Below are positions 1 to 6,452 of a stretch of DNA of 8,570 bases, piece after piece (position 1 is the stretch's first letter; every line of letters begins with the position of its first letter). The notes below the pieces were generated by a model. That model was not told where the DNA came from. It searched no databases and saw only the letters and a program-made list of their open reading frames with translations. The DNA is from Calditrichia bacterium (GTDB lineage: Bacteria > Calditrichota > Calditrichia > RBG-13-44-9 > J042). The DNA lies in contig JAUIFT010000068.1 in assembly GCA_030430345.1 (NCBI GenBank), positions 1-8,570 on the forward strand, given 5' to 3'. Position numbers and translations under genes: made by a program.

Positions 1-27
1 CAATCTCTAGTATTTTGTATCGCATGA

Positions 28-81
28 GATTGCTTCGTCGTTGCCCCGCAGGAATCCCTTTGGGGCACTCCTCGCGATAAC
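28..81. repeat. Imperfect hairpin element upstream of ccoG, probable dispersed intergenic repeat
   Basis: This 54-base stretch folds on itself. The inner arms TGCCCC (42-47) and GGGGCA (62-67) pair perfectly. Inside them AGG (50-52) can pair with CCT (57-59) around a four-base loop. An outer arm ATTGC (29-33) pairs with GCGAT (74-78) using one G-U wobble. The flanking wording (GATTGCTTCGTCG on the left, CTCGCGATAAC on the right) resembles short palindromic repeats that are scattered between genes in many bacterial genomes; that resemblance is from memory and cannot be tested with one copy. It ends 37 bases before the ccoG start and has no T-tract on the + strand, so it is not a convincing terminator for an upstream gene. 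Confidence 0.45.
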
Positions 82-118
82 AAAATTTATTAAATGATTT
101 TTTCATCATAGAAGAATT

Positions 119-1552
119 ATGGATTTTATCATGAATGCTCCGGAAGTAAAAAAAGATACCGAATCATACCGCGATCATATTGCTACAGTAAACGAATCCG
201 GTGCGCGGAACTGGATTTATCCCAAGAAACCCGCCGGGAAATTTTATAATGCCCGGACAATCGTCAGCATCGTTCTGCTAATCTTCCTTTTTGGCGCGCC
301 GCTGATGAAGATTAACGGCCAGCCGATGATTTTGCTAAACGTCATCGAACGTAAATTTATCCTTTTTGGACTGGCATTCTGGCCGCAGGATTTTCATCTG
401 TTCGCCCTGGCGGTGCTAACTTTTATCGTCTTCATCATTCTCTTTACCGTTGTTTTTGGGCGTGTCTGGTGCGGCTGGGCCTGTCCGCAAACCATTTTTA
501 TGGAAATGGTTTTCCGGAAAATTGAATATTGGATCGAAGGCGATGCCCGTCAACAACGCGCTTTGAATAAAGCGCCCTGGACGATGAACAAAATTACCAA
601 GAAAGTATCCAAGCAGGTTATCTTTTATGCGCTATCCTTTTTGATTGGGAATACTTTTCTGGCATACATTATTGGCATCGATGAACTAATCAAAATTGTC
701 ACCGATCCACCTTCGCAGCACGTTGCTGGCCTGACCGCGATGATTGTTTTCAGCACGCTGTTCTACGGCGTCTTCTCCTGGTTTCGCGAGCAGGCCTGTG
801 TGATCGTTTGCCCCTACGGCCGCCTGCAGGGGGTTTTGCTGGATCAAAGCTCCATTGTGGTTTCCTACGATTTCAAACGCGGAGAACCGCGCGGAAAATT
901 GCGCAAAAAAGCACCGCAGCCACTGGTAGAAACCGGAGACTGCGTCGATTGTCACCTTTGCGTGCAGGTTTGCCCAACCGGTATCGACATTCGCAACGGC
1001 ACCCAATTGGAATGTGTAAACTGCACTGCCTGCATCGATGCCTGTGATTCGGTAATGGAGAAAATAAAGAAGCCGAAAGGGCTGATTCGTTATTCTTCTT
1101 ATCAGGGGATTCTTGAAGGCGCCAAGCTTCGCTTTACACCGCGGGTCATTGGTTACAGTGTCGTATTAACACTATTGCTAAGCCTTTTCGTTTTCTTGTT
1201 AACCAACCGTGTGCCGGTGGAAACGAGCATCTTGCGCACACCGGGCGTTTTATATCAAACCCTGGAAGATGGCACGATTCAGAATCTCTATAATGTGAAA
1301 ATTGTAAATAAATCATTCGAAGAAAGAACGATTACATTTGCCCTTAAATCGCCCCGTGGGAAAGTAAAACTGGTTAGTGGCAGTCAATTGGACGTTTCGC
1401 CTGATGGCCTGTCGGAATCGGCGTTATTTGTCCAGATTCGCCCGGAGTTGCTTGATGGTGTTAAAACCATTATTGAGATTGAAGTTCTGAGTGGCGAGGA
1501 AATTTTGGAGACCGTTGAGACTTCTTTTGCCGGACCGACGGCGACGCAGTAA
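119..1552 (+). CDS. ccoG: Cytochrome c oxidase accessory protein CcoG (FixG/RdxA family)
   Basis: Membrane iron-sulfur protein of 477 residues, close to the usual family length. CcoG supports assembly of cbb3-type cytochrome oxidase and is known in other bacteria to reduce Cu(II) to Cu(I) for the copper centre. Hydrophobic segments lie at about 46-62, 93-115, 166-187, 201-220 and 341-362. Two CxxxCP motifs (C118-C122 in CGWACP, C226-C230 in CVIVCP) are followed by a cytoplasmic ferredoxin region with two cysteine quartets: C275, C278, C281, C285 and C299, C302, C305, C309, enough for two [4Fe-4S] clusters. Residues 365-477 form the periplasmic beta-rich FixG C-terminal domain. The start at 119 is preceded by AGAAG at short distance; ATG at 131 (M5) is an alternative, since neither has a strong ribosome-binding site. 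fixH follows after 82 bases. The sequence wording is of Bacteroidota/FCB type. No key residue is missing. Confidence 0.95.
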   Translation: MDFIMNAPEVKKDTESYRDHIATVNESGARNWIYPKKPAGKFYNARTIVSIVLLIFLFGAPLMKINGQPMILLNVIERKFILFGLAFWPQDFHLFALAVLTFIVFIILFTVVFGRVWCGWACPQTIFMEMVFRKIEYWIEGDARQQRALNKAPWTMNKITKKVSKQVIFYALSFLIGNTFLAYIIGIDELIKIVTDPPSQHVAGLTAMIVFSTLFYGVFSWFREQACVIVCPYGRLQGVLLDQSSIVVSYDFKRGEPRGKLRKKAPQPLVETGDCVDCHLCVQVCPTGIDIRNGTQLECVNCTACIDACDSVMEKIKKPKGLIRYSSYQGILEGAKLRFTPRVIGYSVVLTLLLSLFVFLLTNRVPVETSILRTPGVLYQTLEDGTIQNLYNVKIVNKSFEERTITFALKSPRGKVKLVSGSQLDVSPDGLSESALFVQIRPELLDGVKTIIEIEVLSGEEILETVETSFAGPTATQ

Positions 1553-1567
1553 ATGAGCTTTAGGCTA

Positions 1568-1609
1568 AGGGCAGTCAGGCGGTATATATCAGCCTTCAGC
1601 CTGATCCCT
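1568..1609 (+). other. Stem-loop between ccoG and fixH
   Basis: In the 82-base gap, TCAGGC (1575-1580) pairs with GCCTGA (1599-1604). After a small internal loop, AGGG (1568-1571) pairs with CCCT (1606-1609). The loop contains a direct repeat, TCAGCCT followed at once by TCAGCCT. No T-tract follows, so it does not look like an intrinsic terminator. An RNA structure that sets transcript stability or separates translation of the two genes is an inference. Confidence 0.4.
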
Positions 1610-1634
1610 AATTACCTAGAAAAATGGAGAAAAA

Positions 1635-2093
1635 ATGATACGTAAAGAATTATATTGGCCAATTGGTATCAGTCTTGTTCTCTTCGGGTTTGTCAGTTTT
1701 CTGATTACATTTCTATTCTTTTCCCGAACTGTGCCGGTAAATCTGGTCAGTGAGACTTATTATCATGATGCTTTGAATTACCAGGATCAACTTGACCGCA
1801 TTGCCCAAACTAAAAACCTGGCGGAAAAACCTGCCTGGCATTACAATGTGCAGGATGGTTACCTGGAGATCGAATTTCCCGCCTCAGCCAACAGCGAAGA
1901 ATTAAAAGGAACAATTGCTTTCCTGCGCCCGTCCGATGCAAGCAGGGATATCCGAATGACATTATCGCTGGATGAAAATGGCAAGCAGCGAGTCGCAACC
2001 GCGGAGCTGGGGAAAGGGCTTTGGAAGAGCCAGCTTCAATGGGATACACCGGAGGGGCAATACTTTCAGGAAGAAGTTTGGTCGATTCAATAA
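1635..2093 (+). CDS. fixH: FixH/CcoH family cbb3 oxidase assembly protein
   Basis: Small membrane-anchored protein of 152 residues. A short cytoplasmic N-terminus is followed by one transmembrane helix (about 9-30) and then a periplasmic domain. The segment after the helix, NLVSETYYHDALNYQ (37-51) with QDQLDRIAQ following, is the hallmark of FixH proteins, which have a conserved tyrosine pair and an N-Y-Q motif there. The rest (about 70-152) is beta-rich with W68, W130, W136 and W149, as in this family. FixH/CcoH stabilises the cbb3 oxidase during assembly; its exact chemistry is not settled. The start is well supported by GGAG at 1626-1629, five bases before the ATG. It lies 82 bases behind ccoG and is probably co-transcribed. 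The usual next gene, a copper-transporting ATPase (ccoI), does not follow; a 258-base gap does. Confidence 0.88.
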   Translation: MIRKELYWPIGISLVLFGFVSFLITFLFFSRTVPVNLVSETYYHDALNYQDQLDRIAQTKNLAEKPAWHYNVQDGYLEIEFPASANSEELKGTIAFLRPSDASRDIRMTLSLDENGKQRVATAELGKGLWKSQLQWDTPEGQYFQEEVWSIQ

Positions 2094-2339
2094 CCGTTTT
2101 CCGGAAGGGTGCCACGTTGCCGTCGAAAAAGAGCAAAATTGAATTTGTTTTATATAGCTGTTTTTTATCGGATTAGCCATGGAAGGTGCCAATCATTTTA
2201 ACTACAGGTGGCAAATAAAAGTGAATGATGTTCGGACATTAACATGCTGAAAAAAATAAAGTTAGACTGTTGGTAAGGTTCTTGCTCTCTCCACTATCGA
2301 AAAGCCACCTAAAGTTGTTCTATTCAATGATTGATAACC
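2094..2339. other. Non-coding gap between fixH and the CBS gene
   Basis: I find no convincing gene here. There is an 8-base palindrome TTCCGGAA at 2099-2106 and a weak inverted pair TGCCA (2187-2191) / TGGCA (2209-2213) with a 17-base loop. AT-rich patches such as TATATA at 2151-2156 have no matching -35 at proper spacing. The gap most likely contains the promoter of the CBS/response-regulator pair, but I cannot place it. No FNR-type TTGAT-N4-ATCAA site was seen. Confidence 0.4.
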
Positions 2340-2345
2340 GGAGGT
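2340..2345 (+). promoter_or_regulatory. Strong Shine-Dalgarno site that sets the CBS gene start
   Basis: GGAGGT lies six bases before ATG at 2352. It falls inside the longer reading frame that would begin with TTG at 2331, which argues that the TTG is not used and that translation starts at 2352. This is the best ribosome-binding site in the window. Confidence 0.85.
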
Positions 2346-2351
2346 AAAGTT

Positions 2352-2837
2352 ATGGAAAGCAAAGTCGCCAGGGAAGTGATGACAAAAGATGTCCTGACAG
2401 TCAAGTCGGATTGGCCGCTTGATCACCTTGCGGAGTACTTAATCGAGAACGCAATTTCCGGAGCGCCAGTGCTCTCGCCGGAAGGGAAATTAGTCGGCGT
2501 TGTATCGATGACCGATATTGTTCGCCATGATATCATTCCTTTAAAAGAACCTTACAAAGATGCCAGGCATGTATTTTATGAAGATTTACTGGCACATGAA
2601 TATGGACCGTCTGATGCCGAATCTTTTCGTTTTGAACATGAGAGAGATATTCTAGTGGAAAATATTATGACCCCGATGGTCTTTAATGCGGAAGAAGAAA
2701 CACCCGCCACTGACATTGCCGATATGATGATCCGCGGACGCATCCATCGTATTATGATTACAAAAGACGAAAAGTTGACCGGCATCGTCACCGCGCTGGA
2801 TTTACTGAACTTAATTTTAGCTAAAAAAGAAAAGTAA
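2352..2837 (+). CDS. Protein with two CBS domains
   Basis: Cytoplasmic protein of 161 residues made almost wholly of a CBS pair (Bateman module). CBS1 spans about 6-60 (REVMTKDVLTV, then SGAPVLSPEGKLVGVVSMTDIVRHD). CBS2 spans about 102-156 (ENIMTPMVFN, then HRIMITKDEKLTGIVTALDLLNL). The two are joined by a charged linker of about 40 residues (61-101, acidic and aromatic). Such modules bind adenine nucleotides such as AMP, ATP or SAM and act as energy or ligand sensors; no attached enzyme, channel or DNA-binding domain is present. The T/S-x-x-D positions (S52-D55, T147-D150) that usually contact ribose are kept in both halves. The ATG at 2352 is chosen because of GGAGGT at 2340-2345; the frame is open back to a TTG at 2331. 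Its stop overlaps the start of the response regulator gene, so both proteins are probably made together. The target is unknown. Confidence 0.9.
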   Translation: MESKVAREVMTKDVLTVKSDWPLDHLAEYLIENAISGAPVLSPEGKLVGVVSMTDIVRHDIIPLKEPYKDARHVFYEDLLAHEYGPSDAESFRFEHERDILVENIMTPMVFNAEEETPATDIADMMIRGRIHRIMITKDEKLTGIVTALDLLNLILAKKEK

Positions 2838-3253
2838 TGACGGAAACCAAAACAAAACATATCCTGCTGGTCGATGATGAAAAGAATATGCGCTTTTCAT
2901 TGGCCTTCTTGCTGGAGGCGGCAGGTTATAGAATTAGCCAGGCTGGTAATGGCTGGGAAGCGCTGGATCGCCTGCTGACAATGCGTAATAATGGTCAGCA
3001 GGTTGACCTGGTTATTACCGATATTCGCATGCCCCATACCGATGGAATGGCATTGATCGAACATCTGAAGCGTTTACATTATCAAATTCCCGTTTTAGTG
3101 ATTACCGAGTATGGAAACAGAAAACTGAAAACTACGATAATGAAAAATGGCTGTGCGGGGTATATGGATAAACCCTTTGATGAAAAGGAATTGATTAAGA
3201 AAGTGAAAATGATTCTGAACTTACCTGACAGATCGGACATCTCCGACACTTGA
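2837..3253 (+). CDS. Single-domain response regulator (CheY-like receiver)
   Basis: Receiver domain of 138 residues with no output domain. The acidic pair D13-D14 in LLVDDEK, the phospho-accepting D62 in VITDIRMP, the switch T90 in VLVITEYG and K112 in MDKPF are all present, so it should be phosphorylated by a histidine kinase or a phosphorelay protein. The N-terminal LLVDDEKNMRFSLAFLL resembles NtrC-type receivers, but the protein ends soon after alpha-5 (about 118-128), with the tail LPDRSDISDT. Its ATG overlaps the TAA of the CBS gene (TAATG at 2835-2839) and it has no good ribosome-binding site of its own, which implies translational coupling. No histidine kinase lies in the window. Pairing with a nucleotide-binding CBS protein suggests a link between a phosphorelay and energy status, possibly respiration; that is inference. 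The last codons lie in a short palindrome. Confidence 0.9.
   Translation: MTETKTKHILLVDDEKNMRFSLAFLLEAAGYRISQAGNGWEALDRLLTMRNNGQQVDLVITDIRMPHTDGMALIEHLKRLHYQIPVLVITEYGNRKLKTTIMKNGCAGYMDKPFDEKELIKKVKMILNLPDRSDISDT
3233..3246. repeat. Short palindrome in the last codons of the response regulator
   Basis: TCGGA (3233-3237) and TCCGA (3242-3246) form a perfect five-base stem with loop CATC. It encodes part of the tail DRSDISDT. The T-rich stretch beyond it (from about 3277) is too far away for a classical intrinsic terminator. The 50-base convergent gap 3254-3303 holds no other structure I can see. Confidence 0.4.
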
Positions 3254-3303
3254 GAATGACTCCTGCCACCTGCTCCATTTAACCTTTTCTCTGATTCTTC
3301 CCG

Positions 3304-4581
3304 TCATACTGATTCAAAAAGCGTGACCAGTTTCTCTACATTTGAGGCGCTGCGGTAGGGATCCAAACGCTGATGATCTGGCAGTAAAAGATGCCCCTCT
3401 TTTTTCCAGATTTTAAATTGTGCAGTAATAAAAGCGGCCATTTGTTCCGGCTCATCCGGCGAAAAATTTTTCCCGCTGTCTGTTTCCTTCAGCACGGATC
3501 CGACCAGGCTTTTCTTTGGGCCCACTGCTAAAATCGGTTTGCGTAAGGCGAGGTAATCGTAGGTTTTTGCCCCGATGCTTTTGTGCGCATAACTCATTTG
3601 CGCCAGCGGGCGGAATAGCAGGCTGGCCTGGCGGGAGTATGCCATCATCTCATCATAGGGCTTGTAGGGAATTAATTGCAGATTTACCTGCGGGTAATTT
3701 TCTGCGGCTGCCTGAAAACCCTCAAACACTTTCCCGATAAATACGACGTCAATTTTTTTCGTCATTTCGGCAGGGAGCATTGCAATCGCTTTAAACAAGG
3801 GTTCCCAATGTTGATATTTGTTCAGATGCCCGAAAAAGAGGATCATAAAACGGTCGGTGCGTATTTCCGCGGTGTTAACAGATCCAAAGCCGTTTTGAAT
3901 GACCTGGTAATTGTTCGGCGCTTTCTCCGCGAAAATCTCGGTGATCCCTTTCGTGACGCTGGTGACGGCATTTGCCTGACGCAGCACGGAGCGCTCCATT
4001 CGGGTATTAATTCGTTTCACCAGACCATCTTCCTGCAGCTCCGCTACCCAGAACGCTTCCGTCCAGGGATCGCGAAAATCCGCCACCCACTTAACTTTGG
4101 TTTTTTGAGCAATCTTTTTTGCAATCAGCTGCACTGTTTGCGGAGGGGAAGTGGAAAAAATGACCTCGATGTTTTCGTCCCGGACAATCTTCTTTCCGGC
4201 TTTCACCGCGTAGGGAATCCAGCCAATGCGGGCATCGGGAATAAATAGTTTGGCGCGAATCCACTTGGCGATTTTTTCCTTCGAACTATCGCTTTTCTGC
4301 GGATTCAAAACGAAAGTGGGGATCTTCTCATCTTTCTTTTTACCGGTGAGCTTGCGATAGATATTATACGGCTCGATAATGTCGGTTTTATAAACGATGC
4401 ATTCCGGCGGCACTTCCTTTTCCAATCCATGGTCGAGGGCAGGATAATCGCCATCCGCAACGGTGAGAATCACCGGCTGCCAGCCTAATGCCGGCAATCG
4501 CTTGACAATTTTAATCACGCGCTGAATGCCCGGGCCGCCTGCCGGCGGCCAGTAATAGGTAACGATAAGCACTTTTTTCAT
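3304..4581 (-). CDS. Glycosyltransferase, family 4-like (GT-B fold)
   Basis: Cytoplasmic or membrane-associated sugar transferase of 425 residues, a normal length for GT-B enzymes. The N-terminal domain opens with KKVLIVTYYWPPAGGPGIQR, the glycine-rich acceptor-side loop of this group. It continues with FSTSPP (142-147) and WVADFRDPWTE (165-175), a signature of a GT4-like subgroup common in polysaccharide clusters. The C-terminal domain starts near 245 (MILFFGHLNK). It has FIGK (281-284) and the nucleotide-sugar region AKTYDYLALRKPILAVG (338-354), which stands where GT4 enzymes have their conserved acidic residue and E/DYLA-x-GKP motif. Donor and acceptor cannot be told from sequence. There is no clear ribosome-binding site before ATG 4581. 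It is the last gene of the minus-strand block, 45 bases after the WbqC-like gene, and converges on the response regulator across 50 bases. GT4 family membership is likely but not certain. Confidence 0.88.
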   Translation of the reverse strand: MKKVLIVTYYWPPAGGPGIQRVIKIVKRLPALGWQPVILTVADGDYPALDHGLEKEVPPECIVYKTDIIEPYNIYRKLTGKKKDEKIPTFVLNPQKSDSSKEKIAKWIRAKLFIPDARIGWIPYAVKAGKKIVRDENIEVIFSTSPPQTVQLIAKKIAQKTKVKWVADFRDPWTEAFWVAELQEDGLVKRINTRMERSVLRQANAVTSVTKGITEIFAEKAPNNYQVIQNGFGSVNTAEIRTDRFMILFFGHLNKYQHWEPLFKAIAMLPAEMTKKIDVVFIGKVFEGFQAAAENYPQVNLQLIPYKPYDEMMAYSRQASLLFRPLAQMSYAHKSIGAKTYDYLALRKPILAVGPKKSLVGSVLKETDSGKNFSPDEPEQMAAFITAQFKIWKKEGHLLLPDHQRLDPYRSASNVEKLVTLFESV

Positions 4582-4626
4582 AGGAAAATCAATATTCCGC
4601 AGGATACTGGTTAAACAGATGCATCT

Positions 4627-5343
4627 TTAAGATGCTGCTTCTTTTAAAAGGAAATTGCGGGTATCGCGGCCACAATTAAACAAAGCATCAATAATTGACA
4701 GGTGCGATTCAAATCCTTTCCAAAGTTGTGGATACTCCGGATGTTCAAACTTCGCATAAGTCAGGGTGATGCCCTGACCGGCCAGCAATTCGCCGTCATT
4801 ATAATTTTTCCCGCCACCGTCGCCGGAGAGATAAGTGTTGGCATCCAATGCCTGGCATATATCCACGATTAATTCCGATTTTTGCCGGAATGCGGGCAAA
4901 AGCTCGGAGAGTCGCGCCGTTTTATATGGAATTTCCAGATAATCGGCGATCGCTTCAATCAGGGCGATGTTCAGGTCAACTAACTGCGCGTGCTGCTCCA
5001 GGTGCGGCTGAAGCAGATCAAAAACTTCCTGAAAATAAGGGGCTTTTTTATAATTAAGGGTGATGCTTTTTATATGTTTTTCCCGCCAGCGCTCATCCGC
5101 AAATTTAATTTCCAGATAGGTCGCTTTCCCTTTTCGGCCCTGCGGCACCTGGGTGGGAATTGTTAAGTAGCTTGCGCCATTGGGATTCTTGATGCGATTT
5201 CGCGCTGCAAAACTCTGCCCCCGTGGATACTGAACGGCATCAAGATATACAAAAATATCGCAGTTGATCATTTTGTAGAAATAGCCGATCCAGGGCAGAT
5301 AGTTTGGCTGATGGATGGCAACTGTACGGTTATTTGCGGTCAT
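4627..5343 (-). CDS. WbqC family protein
   Basis: Protein of 238 residues, a typical length for the WbqC family, whose members occur in O-antigen, capsule and some natural-product clusters. The biochemical role of the family is not settled as far as I know. Family marks visible here are AIHQPNYLPWIGYFYKM (9-25), DIFVYLDAVQY (29-39), RNRIKNPNG (48-56), YLTIP (59-63), the helix-rich middle with YFQEVFDLLQP (103-113), and YLSGDGGGKNY (171-181). The H11-Q12-P13 and D35 region and the SGDGG segment are the most conserved and are candidates for the active site. No signal peptide or membrane helix is present, so it is likely cytoplasmic. Its ATG lies inside the 3' end of the sulfotransferase gene (14-base overlap, different frame), implying coupled translation. 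The glycosyltransferase gene follows. I assign family only, not activity. Confidence 0.88.
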   Translation of the reverse strand: MTANNRTVAIHQPNYLPWIGYFYKMINCDIFVYLDAVQYPRGQSFAARNRIKNPNGASYLTIPTQVPQGRKGKATYLEIKFADERWREKHIKSITLNYKKAPYFQEVFDLLQPHLEQHAQLVDLNIALIEAIADYLEIPYKTARLSELLPAFRQKSELIVDICQALDANTYLSGDGGGKNYNDGELLAGQGITLTYAKFEHPEYPQLWKGFESHLSIIDALFNCGRDTRNFLLKEAAS

Positions 5344-6334
5344 ATTCTTTCGCTAGTTTATCAAATAATTGTTGGAATCGGGATTTAATATCATCGTGTT
5401 GATCATATTCCCGAAAGGGAAATTGCGCCGGAGGTGGCGTGGTGATTTTTAATTCATACTGGTATTTTCTCTGAGAGATGCCGGTCAGCGATGCCAGCAC
5501 TTTACCGGGAGACTGGCAAAAATCCCGATACTGAATAATCAAGCTGTTTTCTGTGCTAAAGGATGCAATCTGCTGCCGGTAATAACGTTGCAGGAAGAAG
5601 ACCTGGCCGGCAATCTGCGTCCAGTAGTCGGCATCCTTGATCTGTTCATATTCGACCGGTGTATAGCTCCACCAGTTATTTAAATCTTCATAATGCTTTT
5701 TGCGCGCTTCCAGAATAGAGATTGCGCTGTCCAGCGGATCCCGTTCGATGTAAACATAGAGCACCTTGCCGAGGATTTCCTGCATTTTCCGCAAATGATA
5801 GGCGCCAAAAATATTTTTGAAGACCATCGGCCGCTGAAATTCGTGCTGCATATTTGCCAGGGTAAGTTTTAGCAATTGCCAGTTAATATCCGCTTCCCGC
5901 TCGGCGGATTTGCTAACATCTTCCATGGTTTCTTTCCGGAGCAGATGCCGCCAGAAATAGCCAAATTCGTGAATATCTGACAAGCCTTTAGTGCTGGCAT
6001 AGTGAGATTGAAAGGAGATCTCTCCCGGCTGATCTTTCAGCACCTGTTTTGCCAGGCGGATGCCATGCACCGGCGCCAGCCAGAAACGGGCAGCAAGATT
6101 GTTGATATAGCCGCAATCCAGCGAGGAGGCGAGCACCTGACTAATTAACGTTGTGCCGGAACGGGGCGGGCCAAAGATGAATATGAATGGGTGATCAATC
6201 GGATAATCCCGATACAAAGCCTGCTCCCGGGCCTGCAATACACGATTCATTTCCAGGAGAAAATCTTCTTCCTGCTCATCCTTGTGGTAGCCTTCCCGGC
6301 GCTGCTCATTAAATGATTTTAGAGAGGTTGGCAT
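5330..6334 (-). CDS. Sulfotransferase family protein (PAPS-dependent type)
   Basis: Protein of 334 residues with a single sulfotransferase fold and no signal peptide. The phosphosulfate-binding P-loop is FIFGPPRSGTTLISQVLAS (52-70). The 3'-phosphate-binding segment is VYIERDPLDSAISILEA (194-210), where R198 and S203 take the usual R-x4-S places. VFKNIFGAYHLRKMQEILG (171-189) and YRDFCQSPGKVLASLTG (269-285) match the later structural motifs of the family. The N-terminal 40 residues are charged and helical. Enzymes of this kind move sulfate from PAPS to a hydroxyl or amine, here perhaps on a sugar, since the neighbours are a deacetylase, a glycosyltransferase and a WbqC protein. Some family members act on tyrosine or lipids, so the acceptor is open. 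PAPS-making genes are not in the window. The start codon follows a weak purine stretch (CGAG), and a heptad repeat lies just upstream. It overlaps the next gene by 14 bases. Confidence 0.87.
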   Translation of the reverse strand: MPTSLKSFNEQRREGYHKDEQEEDFLLEMNRVLQAREQALYRDYPIDHPFIFIFGPPRSGTTLISQVLASSLDCGYINNLAARFWLAPVHGIRLAKQVLKDQPGEISFQSHYASTKGLSDIHEFGYFWRHLLRKETMEDVSKSAEREADINWQLLKLTLANMQHEFQRPMVFKNIFGAYHLRKMQEILGKVLYVYIERDPLDSAISILEARKKHYEDLNNWWSYTPVEYEQIKDADYWTQIAGQVFFLQRYYRQQIASFSTENSLIIQYRDFCQSPGKVLASLTGISQRKYQYELKITTPPPAQFPFREYDQHDDIKSRFQQLFDKLAKEYDRK

Positions 6335-6345
6335 AGTTTCTCGGA

Positions 6346-6373
6346 GTTCAATGTTCAGAGTTCAAAGTTATTA
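6346..6373. repeat. Heptanucleotide tandem repeat (GTTCAAN-like, about four units)
   Basis: Read on the + strand the units are GTTCAAT (6346-6352), GTTCAGA (6353-6359), GTTCAAA (6360-6366) and a decayed GTTATTA (6367-6373). It lies 12 to 39 bases upstream of the sulfotransferase ATG, in its leader region on the minus strand. Short heptad arrays of this kind are known as dispersed intergenic repeats in some bacteria; whether this one is dispersed needs the genome. Confidence 0.6.
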
Positions 6374-6380
6374 CTCGTCC

Positions 6381-6400
6381 CATCCCGGCCTTCCGGGATG
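6381..6400. repeat. Perfect 8-base-pair hairpin between the deacetylase and sulfotransferase genes
   Basis: CATCCCGG (6381-6388) pairs perfectly with CCGGGATG (6393-6400) around a four-base loop. It is GC-rich and stable on either strand. No run of T follows on the minus strand, so it is not a canonical terminator for the deacetylase gene; it could stall polymerase, protect RNA ends or be part of a mobile palindromic repeat. Confidence 0.6.
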
Positions 6401-6403
6401 CTT

Positions 6404-6432
6404 CTCGTTCCCCAACGGAGTGTGGCAACGAG
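6404..6432. repeat. Second hairpin in the same gap
   Basis: CTCGTT (6404-6409) pairs with AACGAG (6427-6432). After one mismatch CC (6411-6412) pairs with GG (6424-6425), leaving an 11-base loop. It stands three bases from the neighbouring perfect hairpin. Its wording recalls CTCGTTCCC-type palindromes found between genes in various genomes; this is from memory and untested. Confidence 0.5.
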
Positions 6433-6452
6433 GGCTTAAGCTGCTTATTTGC

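Noticed and set aside
2179..2250. A 23-codon open frame from ATG in the gap before the CBS gene
   Set aside because: It has no ribosome-binding site, no recognisable protein pattern, and a length expected by chance.
2331..2351. TTG start giving a seven-residue longer CBS protein
   Set aside because: GGAGGT at 2340-2345 sits inside this extension, six bases before ATG 2352, which marks the ATG as the start.
2094..2351. FNR or sigma-54 type promoter before the CBS gene
   Set aside because: No TTGAT-N4-ATCAA or TGGCAC-N5-TTGC match was found; partial matches were too poor to report.
3254..3303. Bidirectional terminator in the convergent gap
   Set aside because: No stem followed by a T-run was found. 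The nearest palindrome (3233-3246) is too far from the T-rich patch.
3676..4248. Long + strand frame opposite the glycosyltransferase gene (190 codons)
   Set aside because: It is the antisense shadow of a well-supported glycosyltransferase and has no domain-like features.
6381..6432. Intrinsic terminator for the deacetylase gene
   Set aside because: The hairpins are good, but no T-tract follows either of them on the minus strand.
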